A DNA stretch of 46,996 nt from Vicinamibacterales bacterium (lineage in GTDB: Bacteria > Acidobacteriota > Vicinamibacteria > Vicinamibacterales > JAMQPK01): positions 1-46,996 of the forward strand of contig JAMQPK010000041.1 in NCBI GenBank assembly GCA_023717525.1, in the 5' to 3' direction. The notes under the pieces are model-generated. The model ran no database searches, was not told the origin of the DNA, and was given only the letters and a program-made list of their open reading frames with translations. Below are positions 45,349-46,996 of the stretch, piece by piece (position 1 is the stretch's first letter; every line of letters begins with the position of its first letter). The position numbers and the translations under genes are program-made.

Positions 45349-46450
45349 ACCGCCGCAGCGTCACTTTCTGCGCTCGCCAGTTCCACACTTCGCCTACGAT
45401 CAAATCGCTCTCGGTCCGGCAGTCGATCGAGTTCACCATGCCGAAGTCCTTCGGCATCTTCCCGGCCTTGCCGAAACGGCCGACGACGGTGCCGTTCAGC
45501 TGCACCTTGTAGATCTCGCCGTTCTCCATGCTCTCGGAGTCGTTCGAGTTCGAACTGTAGAGGTACTGCGTCTGGCCGCTCGAGATGCAGATGGCCTGAG
45601 GCGTCCCGACATTGCGAACCTCCGACTTGAACATGCCTTCGCCGTCGAATACCTGAATCCGCTTGTTGCCAGCGTCGGCGACATAGAGGTTCCCGGCGGC
45701 GTCGCTGACAAGGCCACGGATACCGTTGAACTGCCCCTGGCCGGAGCCGGTCTGTCCCCACGTCTTCAGAAAATTGCCTTCTTTCGTGAACTTGGCAATT
45801 CGGTTGTTCGTGCCGAATCCGTCCGCCACATAGATGTTCCCGGCGCGGTCCCAGGCAACGTCCGACGGCCGACTGAATGCATCGCCGTTGATGCCGGCTC
45901 CCGGCGCACCTCCGCCGCCTCGCCCACCGCCGCGTCCGGCCTCGGGCGCCGCACCGGGGGCTGGCATTCCGCCGCTGGCCGGTACACCCGGTCCGGGCCT
46001 TACGGGAATGTTCTCCGGCTTTCTGCCGAGGACCATCAGAAACCGTCCGTCTGTGTCGAATTTCATGACCTGGTTCGAGCCGGCGTCGACGATCCAGATG
46101 TTGTCCTGAGGATCCACGCGCGCTTGCTGCGCGAAGTTGATTCCGTAGACACCCTGACCGATTTCCTTCACGAACTTACCTGACTGATCGAACTGAAACA
46201 GACGCGAGCCGCCGTGGTAGAACGTCCTCTCGTCGCCAAGCGTCGCCACGGCATGGCCCGTTCTCGTGTAAACGAATACGTGTCCTCGCGAGTTGGTCGC
46301 GACACCGGCGACTTCACCGAGGTACGTCCCTGTCGGAAGCGTCAGGAAGTCGGGGTTCGCGTCGTAATTGATCTGCGCAACCGACTGCGCAAGAACCGAG
46401 GCGCCGACAGCTATAGCAGCCGCCGCCACCAAGAGGAATGCTCGTTTCAT
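45347..46450 (-). CDS. Exported NHL-repeat beta-propeller protein with Gly-rich insert (second pair)
   Basis: A 367-residue secreted propeller. The signal peptide MKRAFLLVAAAAIAVGASVLAQ is preceded by GGGAGG 6 bases before the ATG at 46450. Blades include GHVFVYTRTGHAVATLGDERTFYHGG, DNIWIVDAGSNQVMKFD, GNIYVADGFGTNNRIAKF, GNLYVADAGNKRIQVFD and the final ESDLIVGEVWNWRAQKVTLRR. A Gly/Ala/Pro insert (about residues 150-190) lies between blades 2 and 3, exactly as in the protein at 15126-16337. It is the second gene of a tandem pair with the truncated gene at the window edge, 19 bases apart. No catalytic residues can be assigned. Confidence 0.78.
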   Translation of the reverse strand: MKRAFLLVAAAAIAVGASVLAQSVAQINYDANPDFLTLPTGTYLGEVAGVATNSRGHVFVYTRTGHAVATLGDERTFYHGGSRLFQFDQSGKFVKEIGQGVYGINFAQQARVDPQDNIWIVDAGSNQVMKFDTDGRFLMVLGRKPENIPVRPGPGVPASGGMPAPGAAPEAGRGGGRGGGGAPGAGINGDAFSRPSDVAWDRAGNIYVADGFGTNNRIAKFTKEGNFLKTWGQTGSGQGQFNGIRGLVSDAAGNLYVADAGNKRIQVFDGEGMFKSEVRNVGTPQAICISSGQTQYLYSSNSNDSESMENGEIYKVQLNGTVVGRFGKAGKMPKDFGMVNSIDCRTESDLIVGEVWNWRAQKVTLRR

Positions 46451-46469
46451 GGATACCTCCCAGTTGCTG

Positions 46470-46996
46470 CTAGTTGTTGGTTCTCTGCTGCGGCCGCAGC
46501 ATCACTTTCGTCGCACGCCACTCCGTAATCTCGGCCACGTAGATCTCGTTCGGGTTCCGGCAGTCCATCTGATGAATGCTGCTGAACTCCTTCGGTCCGT
46601 GACCGGCCTTGCCGAATCGCCCGAGCACCGTTCCGTCGAGTTCCATCTTGTAAACCTCACCGGTATTCGCCGCCTGGTCGAAGTTGTTCCCCGTTCCGAA
46701 CGAATTCGACGTGTAGAGATACTGATGAGCCCCTTCAGAGATGCAGACGGCCCATGGCGCCCCGACGTTGTCGTAGACCGCTTTCTGATTCAGATCGTTG
46801 TCGAGCACGACGATGCGCGAGTTGCCGCGATCGGCGACGTAGACGATGCCCTTGGCGTCCACCGAGATCGCGTGCGGCGTGCTGAACTGCAGCGGCCCGT
46901 TGCCGCGCGTGCCCGCCGCCTTGACGAAGCGGCCGTTCTTGTCGTACTTGACGACGCGCGAGTCGCCGTAGCCGTCGGACACGAAGATGTTGCCCT
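46470..46996 (-). CDS. NHL-repeat beta-propeller protein (5' end outside window)
   Basis: The visible C-terminal part, about 175 codons, is open to the window edge on the minus strand. It shows NHL blades NIFVSDGYGDSRVVKYDKNGRF, GIVYVADRGNSRIVVLD and HQYLYTSNSFG. It ends with the blade NEIYVAEITEWRATKVMLR, which matches the end of the 350-residue NHL protein at 16351-17403 (NELFVSEISAWRAQKIIL). The apparent ATG at 46982 lies within a blade and is unlikely to be the true start. It is the upstream gene of the second NHL pair. Confidence 0.75.
   Translation of the reverse strand, partial: GNIFVSDGYGDSRVVKYDKNGRFVKAAGTRGNGPLQFSTPHAISVDAKGIVYVADRGNSRIVVLDNDLNQKAVYDNVGAPWAVCISEGAHQYLYTSNSFGTGNNFDQAANTGEVYKMELDGTVLGRFGKAGHGPKEFSSIHQMDCRNPNEIYVAEITEWRATKVMLRPQQRTNN

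Noticed and set aside
46463-46485. A fourth heptamer array at the end of the truncated NHL gene
   Set aside because: AGTTGCTGCT/AGTTGTTGGT has a period near 10 and only two loose copies; it does not match the 7-base arrays.

Overview
This is a GC-rich bacterial window of about 47 kb, densely coded on both strands with very short intergenic gaps. The gene content suggests an Acidobacteriota genome, most likely of the Vicinamibacteria type. The pointers are a TonB receptor with an N-terminal carboxypeptidase-regulatory domain, exported multi-BACON proteins with an Fn3-like N-terminal module, NHL/six-bladed propeller proteins with glycine-rich inserts, an HNH protein of the kind common in that group, and many exported peptidases. 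The taxonomic call is inference from family content; there is no rRNA. I saw no rRNA, tRNA, CRISPR array, transposase or phage gene.

Layout. 1-3.9 kb: end-truncated TonB-dependent receptor and a phosphate-selective-type porin. 3.9-9.3 kb: two paralogous secreted proteins built from 4 and 13 tandem BACON-like repeats. 9.5-14.3 kb: urease cluster ureD, fused ureAB, ureC, ureF, ureG, with no ureE. An inverted-repeat element sits between ureC and ureF and a short palindrome between ureF and ureG. 14.3-17.4 kb: minus-strand operon of two NHL propeller proteins and a carboxypeptidase-regulatory/cupin protein. 17.5-19.5 kb: ABC-2 type exporter. 19.6-22.9 kb: exported TldD/TldE-like peptidase pair. 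23.0-30.0 kb: SMP-30-like lactonase followed by a complete oligopeptide ABC importer (oppABCDF order) and a DCC-family thiol oxidoreductase. 30.1-35.4 kb: HNH protein, GtrA-like membrane protein, GH-A clan glycosidase, Tat-exported amidohydrolase and exported oligoendopeptidase F. 35.4-38.6 kb: mntR divergent from a three-gene operon of outer-membrane porin-like protein, CuA-type cupredoxin and di-heme DUF1111 protein. 38.6-40.2 kb: a DisA_N-like (DACNV-type) sensor protein and a small conserved hypothetical. 40.2-44.3 kb: recQ, uup-type ABC-F and a YciH/SUI1 factor in one transcription unit. 44.3-47 kb: serine beta-lactamase-like hydrolase, then a second tandem NHL pair that runs off the window.

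The most interesting system is the mntR locus. An 8-4-8 inverted repeat with the layout of the E. coli MntR box overlaps the predicted -10 of an outer-membrane/periplasmic redox operon. This suggests a manganese-regulated porin-cupredoxin-diheme module instead of the usual mntH or mntP target. Other points worth checking are the paired duplication of NHL propeller genes, the exported TldD/E pair, the short fused urease gamma-beta subunit, and heptamer arrays that contain gene stop codons.

No gene-free stretch exceeds 300 bases. The longest gaps are 9301-9542 (upstream of ureD and of the large BACON gene), 5356-5499 (between the BACON genes) and 29959-30079 (before the HNH gene).
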